A DNA stretch of 64,000 nt, from contig CALCST010000019.1 of the NCBI GenBank assembly GCA_937894065.1, positions 56,317-120,316 of the forward strand, read 5' to 3'. The DNA is from an uncultured Parabacteroides sp. Its GTDB lineage: Bacteria; Bacteroidota; Bacteroidia; Bacteroidales; Tannerellaceae. Positions 36,081-44,272 of this stretch are shown one piece after another. The notes beneath the pieces are model-generated. The model had not been told where the DNA came from, did not search any database, and worked only from the letters and a program-made list of their open reading frames with translations. Within the stretch, counting starts at the first letter, position 1; every line of letters starts with the position of its first letter. The position numbers and the translations under genes were made by a program.

Positions 36081-37697
36081 ATGAAAAATAATATAAAAAT
36101 ATTCATGACTGCTGGCGCTTTAGCCTTCATGGCAAGTTGCACTAATCTCGACGTGGATATCAAATCACAATATACAGAATACCCATCATCTTCCGAAGTT
36201 GCTATCGAAGCAAAAATGGCTGACGTATATTATGCTTTCAGAACAGCTTTAGGAGGAAATTACAACCGCACACAAACACTTGCATCTGACGAAGCAACAG
36301 GTATCAGTTTCGACGGTGACTACTATGATGGCGGAACATACTGCCACTTGTCTCTCCACAACTTTATGCCTAGCGACGGCGGACTTTCATACTGGAGCGA
36401 CCTTTCAAGTGGTATCACACGCTGTAATCAAATCATCAATGATTTCGGAGGTGAAGATGCTGACCCTAAAATTGTTGCTCCGGCAAAAGCAATGCGCGCA
36501 TTCTATCATTTCATCCTTATGGACAGCTTCGGAGATGTGCCTATTCTTGACAAAATACCTGATGAAGATGAAGCTATCGAAAGAAGCCCTCGCGCAGAAG
36601 TAGCAAAATACATCGAAAGCGAATTGCTGGAATGTATGCCTTATCTGAACGAAAAGAATGATGCTGCAACTTATGGCAAGCCTAACAAATGGATGGCTGA
36701 AGCTCTTCTTGTCAAGCTCTATATCAACTGGGCTGTATATACTTGCGGCGATGTCACAACTTACACTCCGGAAACTCCGAACGAAAAACTGGCGGACTGC
36801 GTCCGTTACTGCGACGAAATAATACAGAGCAACTTGTTCAACCTGAGTGATGATTTTCGCAGAAAATTCTACCCGGACAATGGCGACAATGTAAAGGATT
36901 TCATCTACGCAATGCCATTCGACTGCACATCAGCACAAGGAATGTATTACGGACGTTACCGCACTTTCCGCAGAATTGACGACGGAAACGGCGGTTATTA
37001 TGGAGGAGAAATGGGTAATTCATGTGCTGGTAATTATGCAATGAATCCGGAATTTTCAGATTTGTTCGTTCTTGAAGGTGACAGACGTAACGACTGCGTG
37101 TTAAGAGATACGGTTTACAAATTTGACGGCGCAACTTATGAACCAACCAAAGAAGTATTCCTTTACCAAAATGAGCAACCGCTAGTCCTCACTAAAACCA
37201 TTACTCTAAAGGAGGTAAACGAACAACTTAATACTGGCGCAGATTTCAATGGATGGAGACAGGGTTATCGTTCAATCAAATTCTATCCAAACCCGACAGA
37301 ATATCGCGAGCATAGCCGTAACCAGAGTAATGACGTTCCAATCTTCCGCTATGCAGATATTCTGCTTACAAAAGCTGAAGCAATCTTAAGAGGTGCAACT
37401 GCAACAAATGGCGATACTCCGGAATCTCTGCTTAATCAGATTCGTTCCTATGTAAATGCTCCGGCGTTCGAAGGAACTGTTAATCTTCAGGATATCCTTG
37501 ACGAACGTGGACGCGAACTGTTCGACGAAAACTGGCGACGCAATGATATGATTCGCTTCGGAACATTCGAAAGTGAATATGGATTCCATAAAAAAGGATT
37601 CCCAACAGCACGTTTCGACAAAGAATGCCGAATTTTCCCTGTTCCTCAGAATATTCTGAACGAGAATACAAACTGGAAACAAAATCCAGGATATTAA
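36081..37697 (+). CDS. SusD/RagB family surface nutrient-binding lipoprotein
   Basis: 538 residues from ATG 36081; an ATG at 36051 would add 10 residues ahead of the signal. Lipoprotein signal with FMASC. SusD-type helical fold: YHFILMDSFGDVPI near 150, KWMAEALLVKLYINW with TPR-like helices, FRYADILLTKAEAILRG near 440, LNQIR and the C-terminal ELFDENWRRNDMIRFG, all typical. It forms the lid of the SusC channel. No carbohydrate-specific residue can be read from the sequence. Ends with a strong terminator. Confidence 0.94.
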   Translation: MKNNIKIFMTAGALAFMASCTNLDVDIKSQYTEYPSSSEVAIEAKMADVYYAFRTALGGNYNRTQTLASDEATGISFDGDYYDGGTYCHLSLHNFMPSDGGLSYWSDLSSGITRCNQIINDFGGEDADPKIVAPAKAMRAFYHFILMDSFGDVPILDKIPDEDEAIERSPRAEVAKYIESELLECMPYLNEKNDAATYGKPNKWMAEALLVKLYINWAVYTCGDVTTYTPETPNEKLADCVRYCDEIIQSNLFNLSDDFRRKFYPDNGDNVKDFIYAMPFDCTSAQGMYYGRYRTFRRIDDGNGGYYGGEMGNSCAGNYAMNPEFSDLFVLEGDRRNDCVLRDTVYKFDGATYEPTKEVFLYQNEQPLVLTKTITLKEVNEQLNTGADFNGWRQGYRSIKFYPNPTEYREHSRNQSNDVPIFRYADILLTKAEAILRGATATNGDTPESLLNQIRSYVNAPAFEGTVNLQDILDERGRELFDENWRRNDMIRFGTFESEYGFHKKGFPTARFDKECRIFPVPQNILNENTNWKQNPGY

Positions 37698-37718
37698 TCC
37701 TCACATAAAACAATAAGC

Positions 37719-37767
37719 CCTGAAGATTATGGAACACAAGCCATAATCTTCAGGTTTTTTATTTTTC
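37719..37767 (+). terminator. Intrinsic terminator of the PHP-susC-susD unit
   Basis: Perfect 14-bp arms CCTGAAGATTATGG (37719-37732) and CCATAATCTTCAGG (37741-37754), loop of 8 nt, then TTTTTTATTTTTC. It lies 21 bp after the susD stop. Confidence 0.95.
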
Positions 37768-37857
37768 TATAATATACAAAGAATGTTTCCAACCTCAAGT
37801 TTCACCACACACCAATCCCTTTAATTCCCAGCGATATATTGTGATTCCACGTGATTT

Positions 37858-38463
37858 TCACACCTCACCCATCCCACTCCTGTATAACGGATGCTTTGAC
37901 GACGCAATATTTACAATTTTCTTTTCCTCACGCAGACGCCTTAACTGCCTTATCGCAGTAGAACACGTCAGCTTGCACAGTTGCTGGAATTGCATACGGG
38001 TAATCGTTTCGTATTTTTTGAAATATTTAGCCAGCAATGCATCAATTTCCTCATTTGTATAGCTTTTGGAATGCAGATTGTCTTTTTTCTTTACCAGCGA
38101 AACCGTTTTCAGTTTATTCCTTATTTTCATGCTCGGCCGGAAAGCTATGGATTTGAATTCTATTGATTCAGAACGAATCTCTTTGCTGGAACGGACAGCC
38201 GGACATTTCAATGTCATATGAAAAGAGCCGATTCCGTCAAGCTGGACAGAATATCCTCTGGCAAGTTTTTCGGCTGTTATATCGGCCAATGCTACTAAAG
38301 CAGCTGCTACATCTGACTTGGTCAGACTGCAACGGTTTTGTATTTCCTCTGCCAAAGATTCACTGTCGACAGTTCCTTTCGGAACAACTCTCGCATGATA
38401 GCGTGTTCCTTTCTTACTATCCGACGGTTTCGGATTGGTGTAAAAATCATAATTTACAGACAT
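37858..38463 (-). CDS. HU-family DNA-binding protein with C-terminal extension
   Basis: 201 residues. The first ~125 match the Bacteroidales HU/IHF-like group: YDFYTNPKP start, SLTKSDVAAALVALADITAEKLARGYSVQLDGIGSFHMTL, and a basic arm KSIAFRPSMKIRNKLKTV. Residues about 130-201 form a separate helical, lysine-rich part (SYTNEEIDALLAKYFKKYETITRMQFQQLCKLTCSTAIRQLRRLREEKK) that looks like a winged-helix or HTH, so the protein may contact DNA at two places. It is encoded convergently to susD; its upstream region contains the palindrome array at 38585-38662. Confidence 0.75.
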   Translation of the reverse strand: MSVNYDFYTNPKPSDSKKGTRYHARVVPKGTVDSESLAEEIQNRCSLTKSDVAAALVALADITAEKLARGYSVQLDGIGSFHMTLKCPAVRSSKEIRSESIEFKSIAFRPSMKIRNKLKTVSLVKKKDNLHSKSYTNEEIDALLAKYFKKYETITRMQFQQLCKLTCSTAIRQLRRLREEKKIVNIASSKHPLYRSGMGEV

Positions 38464-39132
38464 AAGGCTTAAAAGTTTTTCTTAGGTTTCGCAAGATGAT
38501 TGTTAGTTGACAAGATACAAGTTAACGAGTTGAGCTTGCGAAACTTTAAATAATTAATCTATAGGTTCTCAAAAACTATCTTAATCACAGTTGTGACTTA
38601 ATCTCGCCACAAGTGTGATTTAATTTCGCCACATCTGTGACCTGATTAAATCACAGCTGTGGCGAAACTAATTTTCTAGAACAAATTTAGGGAAAAATCA
38701 TACTAAAGCAATACTTATGTATGATAAAAAGAAGATTGATTTTTACTCAAACACCTGATAACATACTTATTAGAATACTTTATCACCATAAAATAAATAA
38801 TAAATATTAATACTCGGTATGGATATGTACTTGACATGAAAAGTTTGAATTTCTTGAAGCAGAATAAAGGCTTTAACTTTATTTATTATAATATTTTTCA
38901 ACATTTTATTGCACAACACAAGTTTTTTTACCTCTTTGCAAAAATTGAATTTTACATCCAACTAATAGATACATTTCTATAATATTACTACATTTTAGAG
39001 ATGTAATGCAATAATGTATTATTAGTTGGAATCATATTTGCACCAAGTTAACACGAAAGAGAGTTTATTCACTTTTGTATTCTTATCTCTATTAAAGTAT
39101 TATTGTTTTACATTTTATCAAAAATCAAAATT
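38464..39132. other. 669-bp regulatory-looking region between HU-like and lipoprotein genes
   Basis: Contains an inverted repeat GTTTCGCAAG (38486-38495) / CTTGCGAAAC (38535-38544) of the dispersed word family, then the array of four 22-bp-spaced palindromes (38585-38662), then about 350 bp of very AT-rich sequence. A CATATTTG -7-like box lies near 39030. Nothing codes for a recognisable protein. Confidence 0.75.
38585..38662. promoter_or_regulatory. Array of four CACANNTGTG palindromes at exact 22-bp period
   Basis: Sites TCACAGTTGTGA (38585-38596), CCACAAGTGTGA (38607-38618), CCACATCTGTGA (38629-38640) and TCACAGCTGTGG (38651-38662). The centres are 22 bp apart each time, near two helical turns, with AT-rich spacers. 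This looks like cooperative binding sites of a dimeric protein. The array lies 122 bp upstream of the HU-like gene start and about 470 bp before the lipoprotein gene. The binding protein is unknown. Confidence 0.72.
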
Positions 39133-39945
39133 ATGAGAGTGAAGTTTTATTTTCTTATAGCATTATTACCTCTATTCTTTTCTTGTAATAATGAAGATAA
39201 TCATTTCAATTCTTTTCCAGAATTAGATAATGAGCAATACTTATATTATGTGGCAGAAGCATTAGACGCTATGAATATGCCACGTCCTGAAGGTTCTTAC
39301 AATTATCCATGCTTACCAGGAATGCCTTCATGGGAAGAATTAAAAAATGGAGAAGAAATGGATTGGGCTTGTCATGTACCTGATAATGTATTAAAAAATC
39401 AAACGACACAAGCCGTAATTCAGGCAATGTGGGAACATCCAAAATTTAAAGATCTTATTGGGTTTAGCAGTAATTCGTCAATACAACAATCTTTAAACAA
39501 CGTTTTACTTGATTGGAATATTTATTCGGAATTGACGAAACGCACAGACGCAGCTTCTTGTTTAGTTGAAAGATATAACAAAATGCAACCAACAAAAGTT
39601 TCACATACGTTTTACAACAACTCTCTACAACTTTTATTATCACAAACAACTTTCCTTGAGCAGTTACCTGCCGATGCAAAATTGTTATTGGCGAAAGAAA
39701 TAGTTGAAAGAAAAGAATCTGTTGAAAAAATATTGGATATGGATAATGAATCTTCTTCTCTTAATTCCTCATATTTTTGTTTAGTCCGAATTATGACTAG
39801 TAACCAATATACTCCTATGATGAATTGGATGAATAAGAATAAAGATATTCAGAAATTTGAAGATTCAGGAGATATATTTTTCCTAAGTTCTGATATTCGC
39901 AAAGATATTTTAGATTTAAGTATTAACTTTATAAACGGTAAATGA
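39133..39945 (+). CDS. Lipoprotein of unknown function
   Basis: 270 residues from ATG 39133; a TTG 30 bp upstream is unlikely because the lipoprotein signal (MRVKFYFLIALLPLFFSC) begins at the ATG. Cys18 would be lipidated. The mature part contains YPCLPGMPSWEELKNGEEM and many helices (ALDAMNMPRPEGSYN, LLSQTTFLEQLPADAKLLLAKEIVERK). No family recognised. Very AT-rich compared with neighbours, which may point to recent transfer. No operon partner. Confidence 0.6.
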   Translation: MRVKFYFLIALLPLFFSCNNEDNHFNSFPELDNEQYLYYVAEALDAMNMPRPEGSYNYPCLPGMPSWEELKNGEEMDWACHVPDNVLKNQTTQAVIQAMWEHPKFKDLIGFSSNSSIQQSLNNVLLDWNIYSELTKRTDAASCLVERYNKMQPTKVSHTFYNNSLQLLLSQTTFLEQLPADAKLLLAKEIVERKESVEKILDMDNESSSLNSSYFCLVRIMTSNQYTPMMNWMNKNKDIQKFEDSGDIFFLSSDIRKDILDLSINFINGK

Positions 39946-40125
39946 ATAATAAAGTAAGGTTAATTGCTACCTCTTATTAAATTCGTCATCAAATCACCTC
40001 ATCTCCCTATTATTCAAACATATAATTAAATTGTGTAACTTGCGAGAATAAACTACATGTAAAGCATAATTACCAAAATGCTTAACAACTCATTTAATAT
40101 ACAAATTGCAACCTAAAACATGAAC

Positions 40126-40166
40126 TGTCAGGAATGTCAAAATAAAAAAAACTGCCATTCCTGACA
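40126..40166. repeat. 11-bp inverted repeat TGTCAGGAATG upstream of nrdD
   Basis: Arms TGTCAGGAATG and CATTCCTGACA with a 19-nt A-rich spacer. It lacks a following T-run on the plus strand, so it is not a clean terminator for the upstream gene; a protein site or RNA element are alternatives. Confidence 0.6.
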
Positions 40167-40337
40167 CCCTCCAAAACGTATAACCAAAACTTTGACAAAA
40201 GCAAATTCTAAGGCTGACATTTTGCCCCATTTTTTATCCTAAAAGAAAAACTTTTATTTCCAAATATTTTCAGAAGTTTTCTATTTTATTTTTTACATCA
40301 TTGTTTATCAGTTAGTTTACAAAAATTAACTAGGCAA

Positions 40338-40383
40338 AAGTTTTCCAAAAAGGAAAACTTAATGATGTTTAGATATATCTTTG
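40338..40383 (+). promoter_or_regulatory. nrdD promoter with AAGTTTTCC-N5-GGAAAACTT operator-like site
   Basis: Perfect 9-bp inverted repeat AAGTTTTCC (40338-40346), AAAAA, GGAAAACTT (40352-40360). A -7 box TATCTTTG lies at 40376-40383, and no TTTG occurs at -33, where the right half-site is instead. A dimeric regulator could thus replace or block the -33 contact. Confidence 0.65.
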
Positions 40384-40423
40384 CAGCACAAACAAAGACT
40401 AATAAAAATAAGATAAAATAATC

Positions 40424-42631
40424 ATGATTCAGACAGTTGTTAAACGTGACGGACGAATCGTTGGATTCAACGAAGAGAAGATAGCTACAGCTATCCGAAA
40501 AGCCATGTTGCACACTCAAAACGGCGAAGATATGCAGCTTATTCGCCAGATAACTGACCGTATTTCATTCAAGGGTGATTCTCAAATGACCGTTGAAGCT
40601 ATCCAGGATGCTGTCGAAATGGAACTCATGAACAGCAGCCGTAAAGATGTTGCACAGAAATACATCGCATACCGAAATCAAAGAAGTATTGCACGCAAAG
40701 CGAAAACCAGAGATATGTTTCTGGAAATCATCAATATCAAATCAAATGATATTACGCGTGAGAATGCCAATATGAATGCCGACACTCCGGCTGGTATGAT
40801 GATGAAATTCTCAAGTGAAACAACTAAACCTTTTGTTGACGACTATTTGTTAAGCGAAGAAACCAGAAACGCTGCACAAAACAATTATCTGCACATTCAT
40901 GACAAGGATTATTATCCTACAAAGAGCTTGACTTGCGTTCAGCATCCTTTGGACAAGATTCTGAAGAATGGTTTTTCAGCTGGTCATGGTGAGTCCAGAC
41001 CAGCAAAACGAATCGAGACTGCAAGTATTTTGGGCTGTATTTCTCTTGAAACTGCTCAGAACGAAATGCATGGCGGACAGGCTATTCCTGCTTTTGATTT
41101 CTATCTTGCTCCATACGTAAGAAACAGTTTTATCGAAGAGATTAAGAATCTGGAAGATTTGAACGGTGAGGATTATTCTCATTTATATAATGTGGAACTG
41201 GAAGATTTTATCTCAAAGCCTCTGGACGGACTTAAAGGTGAAGAAAGAATTTTGCAGCATGCAGTCAACAAAACTGTAAGCCGCGTTCACCAGTCAATGG
41301 AAGCTTTTATACATAATATGAACACTATACATTCCCGTGGTGGTAATCAGGTAGTGTTCAGTTCCATCAATTACGGAACAGATACTTCGGCAGAAGGAAG
41401 ATGCGTTATCAGAGAATTGCTTCGTACAACTTACAGAGGTGTAGGTAACGGAGAAACAGCTATCTTCCCTATCCAGATTTGGAAGAAAAAACGTGGTGTA
41501 AGCTACTTGCCTACTGACAGAAACTACGACTTGTATCAATTAGCTTGTAAGGTTACGGCACGCCGTTTCTTCCCTAATTTCCTCAACCTCGACGCTACAT
41601 TCAACCGTCATGAGGATTGGAAAGCAGACGATCCGAAGAGATATATGTATGAAGTTGCAACTATGGGATGCCGCACACGTGTGTTTGAAAACAAATTCGG
41701 TCCGAAAACTTCAATCGGACGTGGAAACTTGTCGTTCTCTACAATTAACATTGTGCGTCTTGCCATTGAGTGCATGAACATCAGTAATAAAGAAGAAAGA
41801 ATTGCAATGTTCTTCTCAAAACTGGATGCAATGCTTGAGATTACTGCACGCCAGTTGCATGAAAGAATGGAATTCCAGAAAACAGCATTTGCAAAGCAAT
41901 TCCCTCTGCTTATGTCTTCTCTATGGATTGGATGCGAAAAGTTGAAACCAAATGATACTATCGAGTCTGTAATCAACCAGGGAACACTTGGTATCGGATT
42001 TATCGGACTTGCAGAATGTTTGGTTGCACTGACTGGCAAGCATCACGGAGAATCTGATGAAGCACAAGAACTTGGTTTGAAAATTGTCACATATATGCGC
42101 GACAGGGCTCAACAGTTTTCTGACCAATATCATCACAACTACAGTGTTTTGGCTACTCCGGCTGAAGGTTTGTCTGGCAAATTCACTAGAAAAGACAGAA
42201 AAGATTTCGGTTCGCTTCCGGGAATTACTGACCGTGAATATTATACTAATTCAAATCATGTTCCGGTATATTATAAATGTAGCGCCAAACATAAGGCAGA
42301 AGTGGAAGCTCCTTATCACGACCTGACACGTGGCGGACATATTTTCTATGTTGAGCTTGACGGTGACGCAACTCACAACCCAGAAGTTATCATGCAGGTT
42401 GTGGATATGATGGACAAATATAATATCGGATATGGCTCAGTGAATCATAACCGTAACCGTTGCCTTGACTGCGGATATGAAAATTCAGATTCATCAATGA
42501 CTGAATGTCCGAAATGTGGAAGCCATAATATTGACAAGCTTCAGCGTATCACCGGCTATCTGGTAGGAACAACTGACAGATGGAATAATGCGAAATTGGC
42601 GGAGCTTAAAGATAGAGTGACACATAATTGA
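40424..42631 (+). CDS. nrdD: Anaerobic (class III) ribonucleoside-triphosphate reductase
   Basis: 735 residues. N-terminal ATP-cone regulatory domain (VVKRDGRIVGFNEEKIATAIRKAM, residues 1-90). The glycyl-radical core contains NNYLHIHDKDYYPTKSLTCVQHPL near 145 and MGCRTRVFENKFG near 405. Zinc site cysteines are at about 680, 683, 695 and 698. The glycyl radical is Gly711 in RITGYL near the C-terminus. Converts NTPs to dNTPs without oxygen, using formate. Cotranscribed with nrdG 89 bp downstream; a long hairpin lies between them. Confidence 0.97.
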   Translation: MIQTVVKRDGRIVGFNEEKIATAIRKAMLHTQNGEDMQLIRQITDRISFKGDSQMTVEAIQDAVEMELMNSSRKDVAQKYIAYRNQRSIARKAKTRDMFLEIINIKSNDITRENANMNADTPAGMMMKFSSETTKPFVDDYLLSEETRNAAQNNYLHIHDKDYYPTKSLTCVQHPLDKILKNGFSAGHGESRPAKRIETASILGCISLETAQNEMHGGQAIPAFDFYLAPYVRNSFIEEIKNLEDLNGEDYSHLYNVELEDFISKPLDGLKGEERILQHAVNKTVSRVHQSMEAFIHNMNTIHSRGGNQVVFSSINYGTDTSAEGRCVIRELLRTTYRGVGNGETAIFPIQIWKKKRGVSYLPTDRNYDLYQLACKVTARRFFPNFLNLDATFNRHEDWKADDPKRYMYEVATMGCRTRVFENKFGPKTSIGRGNLSFSTINIVRLAIECMNISNKEERIAMFFSKLDAMLEITARQLHERMEFQKTAFAKQFPLLMSSLWIGCEKLKPNDTIESVINQGTLGIGFIGLAECLVALTGKHHGESDEAQELGLKIVTYMRDRAQQFSDQYHHNYSVLATPAEGLSGKFTRKDRKDFGSLPGITDREYYTNSNHVPVYYKCSAKHKAEVEAPYHDLTRGGHIFYVELDGDATHNPEVIMQVVDMMDKYNIGYGSVNHNRNRCLDCGYENSDSSMTECPKCGSHNIDKLQRITGYLVGTTDRWNNAKLAELKDRVTHN

Positions 42632-42642
42632 CAGAGAAGTCA

Positions 42643-42712
42643 AGAAGTTAAGGAGTCAAGAAGATTTTTCTTTATATTCTTAACTACTTGACTTCTTGAC
42701 TACTTAACTTCT
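42643..42712 (+). repeat. Long hairpin between nrdD and nrdG
   Basis: 21-nt arms AGAAGTTAAGGAGTCAAGAAG (42643-42663, written here only to name it in two parts: AGAAGTTAAGG + AGTCAAGAAG) and CTTCTTGACT + ACTTAACTTCT (42692-42712) pair at 20 of 21 positions around a 28-nt T-rich loop. It ends 8 bp before the nrdG ATG, so it may tune nrdG level by termination, processing or hiding the start. Confidence 0.75.
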
Positions 42713-42720
42713 AAAAAACT

Positions 42721-43239
42721 ATGCCCAACAAAACAATCTCAATCCTAAACATCCTCGAAGATACTACAGTTGACGGACCAGGATTCCGCACAGCTATTTA
42801 TTCTGCCGGATGCGAACATAAATGCCCCGGTTGCCACAATCCCGAATCTTGGGATATAAATAATGGCAGAAAGGAGAATATAGAAACAATTGCGGAGAAA
42901 GTGCTAAGCGACGAATTTGCAAATGTTACTTTCACAGGAGGCGACCCTATGTTTCAAGCCGAAGCTTTTGCAGAATTGGCAAAGATTATAAAGGAAAGAA
43001 GTTCAAAAAATATATGGTGCTACACTGGTTTCCTTTATGAAGCATTGCTGAAAAGAGAAGATTGCATGCAACTTCTCTCCTATATAGACGTACTTGTTGA
43101 CGGTCCATTTATTCTGTCTCTTAAAACTGAAGAAGTTCCATTCAGAGGAAGTAGTAATCAGAGGTTGATTGATGTGCAGGCTTCTTTGCAGAATGGGGAA
43201 ACGGTGTTGTGGGGGTATGAGCCGAGGCCGGTGTTATGA
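42721..43239 (+). CDS. nrdG: Anaerobic ribonucleotide reductase-activating protein
   Basis: 172 residues. Radical SAM activase: the CxxxCxxC cluster is Cys31, Cys35 and Cys38 in CEHKCPGCHN. VTFTGGDPMFQAEAFAEL (GGDP) binds SAM, and VDGPFILSLKTEEVPFRGSSNQRL is the conserved C-terminal segment. It makes the glycyl radical on NrdD using SAM and an electron donor. Ends 3 bp before the convergent antitoxin gene stop. Confidence 0.97.
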   Translation: MPNKTISILNILEDTTVDGPGFRTAIYSAGCEHKCPGCHNPESWDINNGRKENIETIAEKVLSDEFANVTFTGGDPMFQAEAFAELAKIIKERSSKNIWCYTGFLYEALLKREDCMQLLSYIDVLVDGPFILSLKTEEVPFRGSSNQRLIDVQASLQNGETVLWGYEPRPVL

Positions 43240-43242
43240 TAT

Positions 43243-43482
43243 TTAGTATTTGATATTTTCTAAATTTACTTCTATTCCTTTGCCTGCTTTCAAATCTTCT
43301 TCACCCTTGCGAATATCATTCATAAGTTGTTCAGAAGACATAATATATTCTGTTTCTTTAAGAGAATTATATTCTTCGGGGGACATCATAACAACTCCAG
43401 TTCCGTTTCCACGATTCACAACTACGGTATCGCAATTCTCAATAACGGAATCTATATTACCTTTTAAATTAGCTATCCTCAT
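43243..43482 (-). CDS. Orphan YefM/Phd-family antitoxin-like protein
   Basis: 79 residues. Phd/YefM pattern: N-terminal LKGNIDSVIENCDTVVVNRGNGTGVVMMSPEEYNSLKET (DNA-binding half) then a charged C-terminal part MNDIRKGEEDLKAGKGIEV where toxin contact is expected. No RelE/YoeB-like partner is next to it: downstream on the minus strand is the nrdG end (3 bp away), and upstream is 270 bp without a gene. It may be a solitary repressor or a leftover of a toxin-antitoxin pair. Confidence 0.75.
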   Translation of the reverse strand: MRIANLKGNIDSVIENCDTVVVNRGNGTGVVMMSPEEYNSLKETEYIMSSEQLMNDIRKGEEDLKAGKGIEVNLENIKY

Positions 43483-43642
43483 GATTATTCCTTCGTTTTA
43501 TAGCAAAAATATGTACTTGTTTGCGTACTTACAAATATATTATCATAATTTTCTGACAGAAGATCAGTTAACAAAACCAATCAGTTAAAAACAAGAACTT
43601 GAATAACCTTTTCAAATAGTTTTTAAACAATTCTCCTTTCAC

Positions 43643-43673
43643 AATAGGGGTTTATCCTATAACAAGTGTCTTA
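43643..43673 (+). promoter_or_regulatory. Putative ECF promoter copy 1, upstream of the sigma gene
   Basis: AATAGGGGTTT (43643-43653), 13 bp, TGTCTTA (43667-43673). The same two blocks with the same spacing occur before fecR. About 80 bp before the sigma factor ATG. The GGGGTTT and GTCTTA blocks are about 16 bp apart, as for -35/-10 elements of ECF sigma factors. Confidence 0.65.
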
Positions 43674-43753
43674 TCTCTTGAAACAACAAGATATCTCATT
43701 ATTGAGATTAGAAAAAACTTGTTTTCTTTGTAGTTCTCAAACAAAAAAAAGAG

Positions 43754-44266
43754 ATGGAGACATTTTCAGTTGCAGACTTTGAGTATAATTTCAAGAGTTT
43801 ATATAAACCCTTGTGCCTTTTTGCGCTCCGTTATATCCATGAAACAGAAGATGCCGAGGATATTGTGCAGCAGGCTTTTGCCGATGTATGGGAAAAAGGC
43901 AGTAAGGGAGAAAACATTTCAAACCTGAAATCTTATCTTTACCAGACAGTGAAGAACCGCTCATTAAACTTCATTACACGACAGCCATTATACGAAACAA
44001 CCGCACAGATTCCTGATACTGAAGATTTGGACGAAGAGGAAGAAATAGCCTTATCCGAACGTGATGCACGCCTGTGGGCGGCAATTGACAATCTGCCCAA
44101 AGAACGCAGACGTATATTCCTGCTTTCAAAACGTGACGGATTGAAATACCAGGAAATTGCAGAAATGCTACAAATATCCGTGAAGACAGTGGAGAATCAG
44201 ATGGGCAAAGCGTTGAAGACATTAAGAAATACAGCCATTCGTATTTATCTATTCTTTTTTTCATAA
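43754..44266 (+). CDS. ECF subfamily RNA polymerase sigma factor
   Basis: 170 residues. Region 2: YKPLCLFALRYIHETEDAEDIVQQAFADVWEK (about residues 17-48). Region 4: LPKERRRIFLLSKRDGLKYQEIAEMLQISVKTVENQMGKALKTLR (about 113-160). First of a sigma / FecR / STN-receptor set and therefore likely to activate the receptor and perhaps itself when the receptor binds its ligand. Lacks regions 1 and 3, as usual. Confidence 0.95.
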   Translation: METFSVADFEYNFKSLYKPLCLFALRYIHETEDAEDIVQQAFADVWEKGSKGENISNLKSYLYQTVKNRSLNFITRQPLYETTAQIPDTEDLDEEEEIALSERDARLWAAIDNLPKERRRIFLLSKRDGLKYQEIAEMLQISVKTVENQMGKALKTLRNTAIRIYLFFFS

Positions 44267-44272
44267 ACAGAA

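Larger units (their letters stand above)
39946..40423 (+). other. 478-bp region upstream of nrdD
   Basis: Contains a hairpin with perfect 11-bp arms TGTCAGGAATG (40126-40136) / CATTCCTGACA (40156-40166), an inverted repeat at 40338-40360 and a -7 box at 40376-40383. The part between holds further TGACA words (GGCTGACATTTTG near 40211). No open reading frame of interest. Likely a control region for anaerobic ribonucleotide reduction. Confidence 0.6.

Noticed and set aside
40200..40230. Possible sigma-54-type promoter (GCCCC/TGGGG words) upstream of nrdD
   Set aside because: The GG-N10-GC spacing is not present on either strand.
41608..42039. 143-codon frame on the minus strand
   Set aside because: Antisense to nrdD core, composition of a shadow frame.
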